Source: Phyllobacterium sp. 628 (GTDB lineage: Bacteria; Pseudomonadota; Alphaproteobacteria; Rhizobiales; Rhizobiaceae). From it: a DNA stretch of 64,000 nucleotides. This document shows positions 46,060-54,413 of this stretch, in pieces. How positions within the stretch are numbered: the stretch's first letter is position 1; each line of letters begins with the position of its first letter. Below the pieces are notes generated by a model. That model saw only the letters and a program-made list of their open reading frames with translations. It ran no database searches and had not been told where the DNA came from. The stretch spans positions 3,417,501-3,481,500 of the forward strand of contig NZ_CP050301.1 of NCBI RefSeq assembly GCF_014189505.1, read 5' to 3'. The position numbers and the translations under genes were made by a program.

Positions 46060-47010
46060 CTAGAACTGGTACCGGCGCATGCGCCGCTGGATGGCAAACA
46101 GATAGATGCAGACGCCAGTCAGGATGATGAGGAACATTACTGTGGCAATCGTCGCGCCCATGGATTTATCGCCAATCTGCAGCTGGAAGCCGAAGAACGT
46201 GCGGTACAGCAAGGTGCCAAGGATGTCGGTTGACCCATCCGGCCCTGCAAGCGCTCCCTGCACCGTATAGATCAGATCGAACGCGTTGAAATTGCCCACA
46301 AACGTCAAAATGGAAATGATACCGATTGATGGCAGGATCAGCGGCAGCTTGATTTTCCAGAACTGGCTCCAGCCGGTGATGCCGTCACATTCGGCCGCTT
46401 CCAGAACCTCCTCCGGAATACTCAACATCGAGGCATAGATCAGCATGGTTGGAATGCCGATATTCTGCCACACCGAAATAAGCGAGACGGTGATCAGTGC
46501 CGAACTCGGCTTGCCCAGCCAAGGCGAGAACATCGATTTCAAACCCACCAGATCCATCAGATAGGGCGACACGCCCCAGATCGGCGACAGGATCAGCTTC
46601 CAGATGAAACCGACAATCACGAAGGATAAGAGCGTCGGCAGGAACAGCGCTGTTCTGTAGAACGCACCGAACCGTAATTTTGGCACGGAAAGCAGCGCCG
46701 CCAGTGCAACACCGATCGGATTCTGCACCAGCATATGGATCACGAAGAACACGAAATTGTTGCGCAGGGCATTCCAGAAACTATCCGACCAGCGCGGCTC
46801 GCCAAACAATGTCTGGAAATTACCGAAGCCAACAAAAACGCTCTGGCCATCAACAACATTGAACAGTGACAGGCGCAGCGTCTCGGCCAGGGGCAGGATC
46901 ATGATCGCCGTATAGACGATCACCGCCGGCAACAGGAACACAAGGATGTGCCAGCGCCGTGCGCGTTTGTCCTGACCCTTGTCAGACTGGGAATAGTCGG
47001 CCGTGCTCAT
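46060..47010 (-). CDS. Sugar ABC transporter permease (MalF type)
   Basis: Integral membrane subunit of 316 residues with six predicted helices after a charged cytoplasmic N-terminus (about 1-20). The EAA loop around PEEVLEAAECDGITGWSQFWKIKLP contains the conserved EAAxxDG signature (about 217-224). Together with the MalG-type subunit it forms the CUT1-type channel. It lies downstream of the binding-protein gene, separated by a GC-rich hairpin at 47124 that probably lowers its expression relative to the binding protein. Confidence 0.9.
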   Translation of the reverse strand: MSTADYSQSDKGQDKRARRWHILVFLLPAVIVYTAIMILPLAETLRLSLFNVVDGQSVFVGFGNFQTLFGEPRWSDSFWNALRNNFVFFVIHMLVQNPIGVALAALLSVPKLRFGAFYRTALFLPTLLSFVIVGFIWKLILSPIWGVSPYLMDLVGLKSMFSPWLGKPSSALITVSLISVWQNIGIPTMLIYASMLSIPEEVLEAAECDGITGWSQFWKIKLPLILPSIGIISILTFVGNFNAFDLIYTVQGALAGPDGSTDILGTLLYRTFFGFQLQIGDKSMGATIATVMFLIILTGVCIYLFAIQRRMRRYQF

Positions 47011-47123
47011 TAAATCGCAAACCCCTGCTTTTTGATTTGTTGGTCATGGAAAACCGGTCCACGACTGCCGTACTCATAAGAACGATGGAGCGATCATCAT
47101 CGCTGTCTTCAGCATAAAGAAAG

Positions 47124-47148
47124 GCCGGGGCGGCCAAACCGCCCCGGC
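47124..47148 (-). terminator. Intra-operon attenuating hairpin
   Basis: A 10-bp perfect GC-rich stem (GCCGGGGCGG / CCGCCCCGGC) 11 bp after the binding-protein stop, with CTTTCTTTA following on the minus strand. The transporter permease gene continues 113 bp later, so this is more likely an mRNA-stabilising or partial-termination element than an operon end. Confidence 0.7.
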
Positions 47149-47158
47149 ATTCAGTTCC

Positions 47159-48418
47159 TTATTTCGCAGGCTTGTACCAGCTGTCGAGACCGTCCTGCAG
47201 CTTCTTGGCCGCAACATCAGGCGTATCGGTGCCGTTGATGACGTTGGCCGATTCAACCCAGGTTTCGTTTTCCAGGTTGGGCTTGCCACGCGACAGAATC
47301 TGATAAGTCGAGCGGATGGTTGGCTTGCACTTCTCGCGCCATGACACGAATTCCTGTGCCAGCGGGTCCTTCATCTTTACCGGTGTCGATGACAGGCTAA
47401 AGAAGCCCGGCAGTGCATTGGCATAGATGTCGGCGAACTCAGGCGAAGCAACCCAGCTCAGGAATTTCTTGGCAGCTTCCGGGTTCTTGCTCTTGGCATT
47501 CATCGCTGCGCCAAGATCGGCATGGTCAGAGATGTAGCATGTGTCGCCAGCCTTCTGGACTGGTGGCAGGAATGCACCCATCTTGAACTGAGCCTGTGTG
47601 TTGAACAGCGAGATTTCCCACGAACCGGCAGGATAGATCGCAGCCCGGCCGAGCGTAAAGAGGTTCTGACTATCCGGATAAGTCTGAGCTTCGAAACCGT
47701 CGCCGAGATAATCCTTCCACTTGGCAAGTGTCTTGTAAGGTGCAACCCAGTCGGCATCGGTCAGCTTCTGTGTGCCCTTGATCAGTGCCAGACGGCCTTC
47801 TTCGCCCTTCCAGTAGTTCGGTCCAATGTTCTGGTAGCCCATGGTTGCGGCTTCCCAGAGATCTTTCGTGCCCATGGCGAGCGGAATATAGGTGCCGTCC
47901 TTCTTGATCTTGTCGAGCGCCGCAAAGAATTCGGCTTCCGTGGTCGGAACAGTGATGCCGAGCTTGTCGAAAGCATCCTTGTTGTAGATGAAGCCATGGA
48001 TAACCGAAGCCATCGGCACGCAGAACGTGTCGGAACCATCATCGGTGCTCCATGCGGCCTTGGCCACGGGCGAGAAGTTTTCGATGCCAGGCAAGCTCTT
48101 CAGGCTGGCAATGTTGCCGCGCTTGAACTGTTCCAGCGACTTGTCGAACGGACGGCAGGTAACGATATCGCCAGCGCTGCCCGCATCAAAACGTGCGCCG
48201 AGAGCCGCGTCATATTCCGTTGGCGGTGTTGGTGCGAACTTGACCTTGATGCCAGGATTCTTGGCTTCAAAAGCCGGAATGAGCTTTTCCTGCCAGATGG
48301 CAAGATCGTCGGTACGCCAGCTTTCGATTGTCAGCGTGGTGTCGGCAGCATGCGCGAAGCCAGCCGAAGCCAGGACGCTCGTTGCCATAAGCAGTGTTTT
48401 TAAAGTCGTGCTTCCCAT
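47159..48418 (-). CDS. Extracellular sugar-binding protein of the ABC transporter
   Basis: Periplasmic CUT1-type solute receptor, 419 residues. A cleavable signal (LKTLLMATSVLASAGFAHA, about 6-24) precedes a type 1 extracellular-binding fold with FEAKNPGIKVKF, FIYNKDAFDKLGI and GRAAIYPAGSWEISL. Start at ATG 48418, preceded by CAGGAG; the longer frame to 48553 is rejected as it hides the signal peptide. Its gene follows murQ by 34 bp in the same direction, suggesting the ligand is MurNAc, GlcNAc or an oligomer of them; specificity cannot be read from the sequence. Confidence 0.9.
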   Translation of the reverse strand: MGSTTLKTLLMATSVLASAGFAHAADTTLTIESWRTDDLAIWQEKLIPAFEAKNPGIKVKFAPTPPTEYDAALGARFDAGSAGDIVTCRPFDKSLEQFKRGNIASLKSLPGIENFSPVAKAAWSTDDGSDTFCVPMASVIHGFIYNKDAFDKLGITVPTTEAEFFAALDKIKKDGTYIPLAMGTKDLWEAATMGYQNIGPNYWKGEEGRLALIKGTQKLTDADWVAPYKTLAKWKDYLGDGFEAQTYPDSQNLFTLGRAAIYPAGSWEISLFNTQAQFKMGAFLPPVQKAGDTCYISDHADLGAAMNAKSKNPEAAKKFLSWVASPEFADIYANALPGFFSLSSTPVKMKDPLAQEFVSWREKCKPTIRSTYQILSRGKPNLENETWVESANVINGTDTPDVAAKKLQDGLDSWYKPAK

Positions 48419-48452
48419 TTTAGTCTCCTGTTGCACCCTTTGAGCAGTGCCG

Positions 48453-49364
48453 TTAACGAGAGCCGAGGCTCCCTTTGAGTTCCGAAAGCGCCGGGCGTAG
48501 CCTCTGTTGATTGCTTTCGAGAATGTGTGATGCCTGTTTTGCGTTTTCCGCACCGGCAGCCAGCAAAATTGCGGACTTCACCGAACCGCCTGTGGATGCC
48601 AGATGCTGTTTAGCGTCAACGATGTTGCATGCGCCGATAGCGGACACGATAAGCGCCGCGCGTTCGCGCAGTTTTTCATTGTCGGCAACGAGATTGACCA
48701 TATAGCCGTCGTGGACGTGACCAAGATGCACGGCCATCAGCGTCGAAAGTAGATTGAGCGCAATCTTTTGCGCGGTCCCCGCCCCCATGCGTGTCGATCC
48801 CGCGACAATTTCAGGTGGAGTTTCCAGCGTAACCGCTACATCGGCTTTCTGGAAAAGCGGGACATTGGGATTGTTGGCAATAGCAATTATCTTGAGACCG
48901 CGCCGCTTGGCCTCATCGATGGCCGCAAGCGCATAGGGCGTTGTGCCACTGGCCGAGATCGAAATCAGGCAATCGCTGCTATCAAGCCCGGCGCTGGCAA
49001 TATCTTTGGCTGCCTGATCGGTATCATCTTCGTAGGTACCAGCAAGGCGTTTGAGACTATCGACACCGCCGGCCAGCAGGATCACGATCCGATCCGGAGC
49101 AATGCCATAAGTGCCAGGCAATTCGAGTGCATCGGCCAATGCCATCAAGCCGGAACTGCCTGCTGCCGCATAGGCGATACGACCGCCAGCGGCCAGCGTT
49201 TCAGCTGCCAGCTTTGCCGCCTTGGCGATGGAATCCGTAGCACGCGCCACCGAAGCCGCAGCCTCGATTTGCGCGTCGTGCAGCAAACGCAAGACATCTT
49301 CTGGCGATCGCTCGTCCAGTCCGGATGCCTTGTCATTGCGTTGCTCGGTACGGGTTACCACCAC
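48453..49364 (-). CDS. murQ: N-acetylmuramic acid 6-phosphate etherase MurQ
   Basis: Lyase that removes the D-lactyl ether of MurNAc-6-phosphate, giving GlcNAc-6-phosphate. The 303-residue SIS-fold protein shows the N-terminal LDERSPEDVLRLLHDAQ, the sugar-phosphate site AAGSSGLMALADALELPGTYG (about 67-87), ISASGTTPYAL (about 136-146; general MurQ form is ISASGxTPY) and PPEIVAGSTRMGAGTAQK (about 183-200) holding catalytic Glu. First gene of the minus-strand operon, divergent from the kinase gene over 198 bp. It is the step that specifically marks this locus as handling muramic acid. Confidence 0.92.
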   Translation of the reverse strand: MVVTRTEQRNDKASGLDERSPEDVLRLLHDAQIEAAASVARATDSIAKAAKLAAETLAAGGRIAYAAAGSSGLMALADALELPGTYGIAPDRIVILLAGGVDSLKRLAGTYEDDTDQAAKDIASAGLDSSDCLISISASGTTPYALAAIDEAKRRGLKIIAIANNPNVPLFQKADVAVTLETPPEIVAGSTRMGAGTAQKIALNLLSTLMAVHLGHVHDGYMVNLVADNEKLRERAALIVSAIGACNIVDAKQHLASTGGSVKSAILLAAGAENAKQASHILESNQQRLRPALSELKGSLGSR

Positions 49365-49399
49365 TCGCCTCTCCTCGTTGCGATAATTAATGCCAAAAA

Positions 49400-49539
49400 A
49401 ATACCACTTGTCCAGTAGTTCTTAAAAAAATCTCATATTGATTTTCATACAAATAAATTTATTATTTAAAATCAATAGTATATGCGAAAATGGAAAAAAC
49501 AGAGAATTAACGCTTGGCTATTGGTATTTTATTGGTATT
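49400..49539. promoter_or_regulatory. Candidate GntR operators in the divergent promoter region
   Basis: Two direct copies of ATTGGTATT at 49520-49528 and 49531-49539, one helical turn apart, lie 24 bp before the kinase GTG. A third, related AATACCACT (reverse AGTGGTATT) lies at 49400-49408, 36 bp before murQ. The GGTATT core near both promoters fits control of both arms by the GntR protein encoded at 50443. The region between is strongly A/T-rich. Confidence 0.45.
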
Positions 49540-49562
49540 CTATTTTTGGAGGACAATGAAAC

Positions 49563-50450
49563 GTGACATATCTCCTGGGAATTGATGGTGGTGGAACCGG
49601 CTGCAGAGCCGCTGTAGCCGACATGAGCGGCTGCGTTCTGGGCATCGGCAAAAGCGGTTCGGCCAATATCATGACCGATATGGAGACTGCACGTCTCAAC
49701 ATCCTCGACGCCACGCATTCGGCTTTCAATAATGCGAAAATTGACCCGTCAGCTATTCCCGGCACCGCCGCCGTTCTCGGACTTGCCGGCGCCAATGTCG
49801 GCGGCAATGGCCAAAAACTGCAGCTTACCCTGCCCTTTCAGCACTCGCTGGTCTCCTCGGATGGCGTGATCGCCCTGCAGGGCGCACTCGGCGACAATGA
49901 TGGCACCGTGGTGATTATCGGAACAGGTTCTGTGTTTGTCACGCGCGACGGCAACGACATTCGCTTTGCCGGCGGCTGGGGTTTCAAGGTCGGCGATCTC
50001 GCAGGCGGTGCACGTGTTGGCCGCGATCTTCTCGAAGAAACTCTGCTTGCCTATGATCGCTTTCATCCGGGCTCGCCTCTGACCGATAAGATCATGCAGC
50101 AGTTCGAGAACAATCCGCACAAGATTGTTGAGTTTGCCCATTCGGCGCGGCCAAGTGATTTCGGCACATTCGCACCATTGGTTTTTGAATATGCAAAACT
50201 GGGTGATGCAGTTGCACTGGCAATCCTGCAGAAATCCGCCGCTCAGATCGAAGAAGGTCTTGATGCAATTATGCCATCAGGACAGGAACGTTTGTCGTTG
50301 CTTGGCGGACTCGGCGCGCTTTATGAAAAGCGCATTTCACCACGTTATCGAACCAGGTTGCAAAAACCGTTGAATGATGCGCTGACGGGTGCTGTACAGC
50401 TCGCGGTGAAAAACTTCGCATCCGCACGCAAGGAGGCTGTTCATGGCTGA
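49563..50450 (+). CDS. BadF/BcrA-type amino-sugar kinase (GlcNAc/MurNAc kinase candidate)
   Basis: ASKHA-fold ATPase of 295 residues. The first phosphate motif YLLGIDGGGTGCRAAVAD (about 3-20), VLGLAGANVGG, the catalytic Asp region LVSSDGVIAL (about 97-106), phosphate 2 IIGTGSVFV and adenosine-site LLGGLGALYEKRI are clear. The family includes GlcNAc kinases and the clostridial MurNAc/GlcNAc kinase MurK. Next to murQ and nagA, 6-phosphorylation of GlcNAc and/or MurNAc is the likely reaction. The start is GTG with GGAGGA about 9 bases upstream. It overlaps the GntR gene by 8 bp. Confidence 0.85.
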   Translation: MTYLLGIDGGGTGCRAAVADMSGCVLGIGKSGSANIMTDMETARLNILDATHSAFNNAKIDPSAIPGTAAVLGLAGANVGGNGQKLQLTLPFQHSLVSSDGVIALQGALGDNDGTVVIIGTGSVFVTRDGNDIRFAGGWGFKVGDLAGGARVGRDLLEETLLAYDRFHPGSPLTDKIMQQFENNPHKIVEFAHSARPSDFGTFAPLVFEYAKLGDAVALAILQKSAAQIEEGLDAIMPSGQERLSLLGGLGALYEKRISPRYRTRLQKPLNDALTGAVQLAVKNFASARKEAVHG

Positions 50451-51231
50451 TGGTCTGATCGATATCCTGCCTTCACTCAATGACGGCTCTGCCAGTGGCG
50501 GCCCGCTTTATGTCAAGCTGCAACGACTGATTGAAACAGCCGTTCGCGACGGCATGCTGCAACCCGGCGATGCCCTGCCGCCGGAACGTGAACTCGCCAC
50601 CATTGCCGATATTTCGCGTGTCACCGTACGCAAGGCGGTTCAAGGGCTGGTCACGACTGGCTTGCTTGTGCAGCGGCATGGCTCCGGCACCTTCGTTGCG
50701 CCCCGCTCCGAGCGCGTGGAGCAGTCCCTGTCACACCTAACATCATTCACCGAAGACATGGCCCGGCGCGGCATGATCGTTCGTTCGACCTGGCTTGATC
50801 GCGGTATCTATGCACCGTCGCCGGAAGAGATGGTGACGCTCGGGCTTTCGTCCGGGGAAAAAGTCGCGCGTATCAGCCGTCTGCGCGTAGCCAACGATAC
50901 CCCGATGGCAATCGAGCGGGCAGCGCTGTCAATTGCAGTTCTGCCCAATCCCGAGCTGGTCACATTGTCGCTCTACGCGGTTCTGGCCGAAGGCGGCAAT
51001 CGGCCTGCGCGCGCCATTCAGCGCATTTCTGCAGCCATTCTCAAAGAGAATGACGCCAAGTTGCTCGAAGTGCCAGCCGGTTCCGCCAGCCTCAATATCG
51101 AGCGGATATCCTATCTCGAATCGGGAAAAGTAATCGAATTTACCCGGTCTATTTACCGGGCAGACGCCTATGAATTCGTCGCCGAACTGAAGCTCGGCGA
51201 CTCTTCGGAAATTTCAGGAGCAGTGCTTTGA
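50443..51231 (+). CDS. GntR-family regulator with UTRA domain (amino-sugar regulator)
   Basis: A 262-residue HutC/NagR-type regulator. The N-terminal winged helix has GDALPPERELATIADISRVTVRKAVQGLV (about 42-70) and the wing VQRHGSGTFVA; the UTRA effector domain spans about 100-255 and ends with EFTRSIYRADAYEFVAELK. Effectors in this group are usually GlcNAc-6-P or GlcN-6-P, the intermediates of the adjacent genes. It likely represses both divergent arms. It overlaps the kinase gene upstream and the SIS gene downstream (TTGA). Confidence 0.9.
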   Translation: MADGLIDILPSLNDGSASGGPLYVKLQRLIETAVRDGMLQPGDALPPERELATIADISRVTVRKAVQGLVTTGLLVQRHGSGTFVAPRSERVEQSLSHLTSFTEDMARRGMIVRSTWLDRGIYAPSPEEMVTLGLSSGEKVARISRLRVANDTPMAIERAALSIAVLPNPELVTLSLYAVLAEGGNRPARAIQRISAAILKENDAKLLEVPAGSASLNIERISYLESGKVIEFTRSIYRADAYEFVAELKLGDSSEISGAVL

Positions 51232-52259
51232 CCACCAATCGAACCCTTATGCGCGAAGAAATCGAGTCCATCCCGGATGTGACGGCACGGTTTCTCGATG
51301 CATCCCGCGATACACTGGCCAAGGCCGGGGCAAAGCTGCGCGAGAAAAATCCGCCCTTTCTGGCGTCGATTGCCCGTGGTTCATCGGATCACGTTACGGC
51401 CTATCTGAAATATGCAACGGAGCTCACCGCAGGAATTCCCGTCGCTTCGCTCGGACCGTCGGTTGCTTCGATCTATGGCATCACCTTGAAACTCGCCAGC
51501 GCTGCGACGCTTTCCATTTCCCAGTCCGGCAAGAGCCCGGATATTGTCAGCATGACCAAGGCTGCGCGCGAAAGCGGCGCGCTGACGCTGGCGATCACCA
51601 ATGAAATCAATTCCGATCTTGCCTATGCCAGCGATTTTGCCATCGACATCCTTGCCGGGCAGGAACGCAGCGTCGCTGCCACGAAAACCTTTGTCAGCTC
51701 CGCCGTTGCCGGTCTCGCCCTGATCGGCCATTGGACGCAGGATGAAGAGCTTCTTGCGGCGATTGATGCGCTTCCCAAGGCTCTGACGGCAGCCATCCGC
51801 TGCGATTGGTCGCCCTTTGCTGCAGCCATGAAAAACGAGAACTCAATCTTTGTGCTGGGTCGTGGCCCGTCTTTGGCAATCTCCAATGAAGTCGCGCTGA
51901 AATTCAAGGAAACCAGCGCAATGCATGCAGAATCCTACAGTGCCGCTGAAGTCATGCACGGCCCCAAGGCCATTGTCGGCACAGGCTTTCCGGTATTAGT
52001 TCTGGCTGCACGCGATGCGGCGGAAGATTCGCTGGTCGAAGCGGCAGACCGGCTTGCCGAACAGGGTGCTTCAGTGTTTCTCACCTCAACGAAGCCATCC
52101 AAGGCAACAGCGCTGCCGTTCATTGCAACGGCACATCCGCTGACGGATCCCCTCGCCCTCCTTGTTTCTTTTTACGCTTTCGTGGAAGGTTTTGCCCGCA
52201 GCCGTGGTCTGAACCCGGATGAGCCACCGCATTTGAGAAAAGTGACTGAAACAATATGA
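51228..52259 (+). CDS. SIS-domain glucosamine-6-phosphate deaminase (NagB-II/AgaS type)
   Basis: Two SIS domains (about 45-175 and 205-325) resembling the isomerase half of GlmS, without a glutaminase domain, so it probably runs GlcN-6-P to fructose-6-P plus ammonia. Motifs: ASIARGSSDHV, SISQSGKSPDIV (about 98-109), TNEINSDLA, LGRGPSLAISNEVALKFKETS and AEVMHGPKA with catalytic Glu/His. The start codon is TTG at 51228, 7 bases after AGGAG and overlapping the GntR stop; ATG 51249 is a weaker alternative. A classical NagB is absent here, so this enzyme would replace it. Confidence 0.87.
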   Translation: MTTNRTLMREEIESIPDVTARFLDASRDTLAKAGAKLREKNPPFLASIARGSSDHVTAYLKYATELTAGIPVASLGPSVASIYGITLKLASAATLSISQSGKSPDIVSMTKAARESGALTLAITNEINSDLAYASDFAIDILAGQERSVAATKTFVSSAVAGLALIGHWTQDEELLAAIDALPKALTAAIRCDWSPFAAAMKNENSIFVLGRGPSLAISNEVALKFKETSAMHAESYSAAEVMHGPKAIVGTGFPVLVLAARDAAEDSLVEAADRLAEQGASVFLTSTKPSKATALPFIATAHPLTDPLALLVSFYAFVEGFARSRGLNPDEPPHLRKVTETI

Positions 52260-53419
52260 GCACTGCCTATGCACTGACCGGCGCCGACATTTTCGACGGA
52301 CAAAGCTGGCACGCCGGTTCCGCTATCCTGGTGGATGAAGGTTTGATCACTGGCATCATTGCCAGAGCAGATGTGCCCGCAGATACCCGACTGGTTGAGT
52401 TGAATGGCGGCAAGCTGGTTCCGGGTTTTATCGACCTTCAGGTCAATGGCGGGGGCGGCGTCCTTCTCAACGACGGCCCGACTGTCGACGCGATCCGGAC
52501 AATCTGCAAGGCGCACTTCGCATTCGGCACAACCGCTCTGTTGCCGACACTGATCACGGATACGCCTGCCATCACCAATGCAGCCATTGCTGCAGGCAAA
52601 GCGGCTGCGCAGGAAAAAGTCGCCGGATTTATCGGCCTGCATCTGGAGGGACCGCATCTTTCGGTATCGCACAAGGGCACCCACGACCCGGCACTCATCC
52701 GCCCGATGGAAGACAGCGATCTGATTGCCATTGTCGAGGCGGTGCAGGAATTGCCGGTTCTGCTCACAACGGTCGCACCCGAGACGGTCCCTGCCGACAA
52801 GATCAAAGCGATGGTCGATGCCGGTATTGTGGTCAGCATTGGTCATAGCGGTGCGTCCTACGAGGTGGCGATTGCTGCAAAAGATGCCGGTGCGTCCATG
52901 GCAACGCACCTGTTCAATGCCATGAGCCAGCTTGGCCACCGCAGCCCTGGTGTGGTGGGCGCTGTGCTTGAATCCGGCGAATTGTCCGCAGGACTGATCG
53001 CCGACGGGTTCCATGTCACCAAAGCATCGATGGCCATTGCTCTGCGCGCCAAAAAAGGACCGGCAAAAATCTTTCTTGTAACCGACGCCATGTCGACTAT
53101 TGGCACAGACATCACCTCCTTCACACTTAATGGCAGAACGATCCGGCGTGCCGGTGGCCGCCTCACCCTCGAGGACGGAACGCTGGCAGGGGCTGATCTC
53201 GACATGATCTCAGCCGTGCGTTTCGTGCATCGCGAACTGGGCCTTGATCTTGATGAAGCGTTGCGCATGGCTTCGCTTTATCCTGCCGAGAGCATCCGCA
53301 TCGACCATCAATACGGCCGGATTGGCTCAGGATACGTCGCCAACATCGTGCATCTCGATGACGCTCTGGACGTCACGCAGGTTTGGATCGATGGCGATCT
53401 GCATTTCGCCCGTAGCTAA
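52256..53419 (+). CDS. nagA: N-acetylglucosamine-6-phosphate deacetylase
   Basis: Metal-dependent amidohydrolase removing acetate from GlcNAc-6-P. The 387-residue protein has the N-terminal beta-sandwich part, VPGFIDLQVNGGGG (about 55-68), metal-binding Glu131 in LHLEGPHLS, SIGHSGASYE, THLFNAMSQL and the catalytic Asp in LVTDAMST. The family HxH of some members is replaced by QVN, as is usual in single-metal NagA. Its ATG overlaps the SIS-gene stop (ATGA). Last gene of the plus-strand operon. Confidence 0.95.
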   Translation: MSTAYALTGADIFDGQSWHAGSAILVDEGLITGIIARADVPADTRLVELNGGKLVPGFIDLQVNGGGGVLLNDGPTVDAIRTICKAHFAFGTTALLPTLITDTPAITNAAIAAGKAAAQEKVAGFIGLHLEGPHLSVSHKGTHDPALIRPMEDSDLIAIVEAVQELPVLLTTVAPETVPADKIKAMVDAGIVVSIGHSGASYEVAIAAKDAGASMATHLFNAMSQLGHRSPGVVGAVLESGELSAGLIADGFHVTKASMAIALRAKKGPAKIFLVTDAMSTIGTDITSFTLNGRTIRRAGGRLTLEDGTLAGADLDMISAVRFVHRELGLDLDEALRMASLYPAESIRIDHQYGRIGSGYVANIVHLDDALDVTQVWIDGDLHFARS

Positions 53420-53444
53420 TAAGAGGGTGATTGGCACTGCTATT

Positions 53445-53570
53445 GTGCGTGGTTCGACAGGCTCACCATGAGGGAGATGGTGTGCTGCAATGAGTCACCT
53501 TCTACCCTGCTGCTCGGCTGGCTTTACAACCCAACTATCTCCCTCATGGTGAGCCTGTCGAACCACGTGC
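53445..53570. repeat. Inverted-repeat element, copy 4 (diverged)
   Basis: Arms begin GTGCGTGGTTCGACAGGCTC at 53445 and end as the reverse complement near 53569, with one shared change (CAGGC for CAAGC) present in both arms, which suggests compensation or copy conversion. The interior is more diverged than in copies 1-3. It sits 25 bp after nagA. Confidence 0.87.
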
Positions 53571-53666
53571 TGAATTTGATGTAATTCATTTCACAGAACA
53601 CCACCCGAGTTGACGGCATTCTCCGATTGATCATACTGATCAGTCTTGGATAATCGGAGAAATAGG

Positions 53667-54266
53667 ATGGCGAAGGATGCACTGATCGTCATTGACGTGC
53701 AGAACGATTTTTGCCCCGGCGGCTTACTGGCGGTTGATGGCGGCAATGAGATTATCCCGATTATCAACAAACTGATCATGCGTTTCGATCACGTCATCCT
53801 CACGCAGGACTGGCACCCCGCAGGTCATTCAAGCTTTGCCTCGACCCATCCCGGCAAGGCTCCGTTTGAAACAATCAAAATGCCCTATGGCGAACAGACC
53901 CTGTGGCCGGATCATTGTATTCAGGGGATGCCCGGAGCTGACTTTCACCCGGACCTGCATTGGACCAAGGCAGAGCTGATTGTCCGCAAGGGTTTCCGGC
54001 CACATATCGATAGTTATTCCGCGTTTTTCGAAAATGACCACAAGACACCGACCGGCCTTGCCGGGTATCTGCGTGAGCGCGAAATCACCAATGTTACTTT
54101 TGCCGGTCTCGCGACGGATTATTGCGTTGCGTACTCGGCACTGGATGCCGTTACGCACGGATTTGCCGCCGATGTCCTGCTCGATGCCTGCCGCGCAATC
54201 GACATGGGCGGATCGCTTGCCACCTTGCTCGCGACAATGCGCAAAGCCGGTGTCACCCTGATCTGA
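53667..54266 (+). CDS. pncA: Nicotinamidase
   Basis: Cysteine hydrolase converting nicotinamide to nicotinate in NAD salvage. The catalytic triad Asp10 (VIDVQNDF), Lys108 (LIVRKGF) and Cys153 (LATDYCVAYSA) is intact, and the metal-binding DWHPAGHSSF (about 48-57) and later His are present. The 199-residue length is normal. Start at ATG 53667 with GGAG and AGG upstream; a TTG at 53646 is rejected. A GATC-rich palindromic stretch (TGATCATACTGATCA, 53626-53640) precedes it and might be regulatory. Confidence 0.95.
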   Translation: MAKDALIVIDVQNDFCPGGLLAVDGGNEIIPIINKLIMRFDHVILTQDWHPAGHSSFASTHPGKAPFETIKMPYGEQTLWPDHCIQGMPGADFHPDLHWTKAELIVRKGFRPHIDSYSAFFENDHKTPTGLAGYLREREITNVTFAGLATDYCVAYSALDAVTHGFAADVLLDACRAIDMGGSLATLLATMRKAGVTLI

Positions 54267-54336
54267 TGGGAAAAAGTGAACAGCTGCGCATTTTTTCCAC
54301 AGGCAGAGTGCGAGACTTTGGACTAAAGTTATAAAA

Positions 54337-54354
54337 CTGTTGTTTCTCTGTCAC
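54337..54354 (+). promoter_or_regulatory. Candidate Pho box upstream of ugpB
   Basis: CTGTTGT and CTGTCAC are direct 7-bp repeats separated by TTCT, the 11-bp periodic layout of a PhoB site. It lies 60 bp before ugpB, a gene that belongs to the phosphate regulon in other proteobacteria. Confidence 0.55.
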
Positions 54355-54413
54355 ATAATGGGGATAGTGCCCGTAAGCGCACTCTAGATGACGCCTCATT
54401 ATGGGAGACACAC

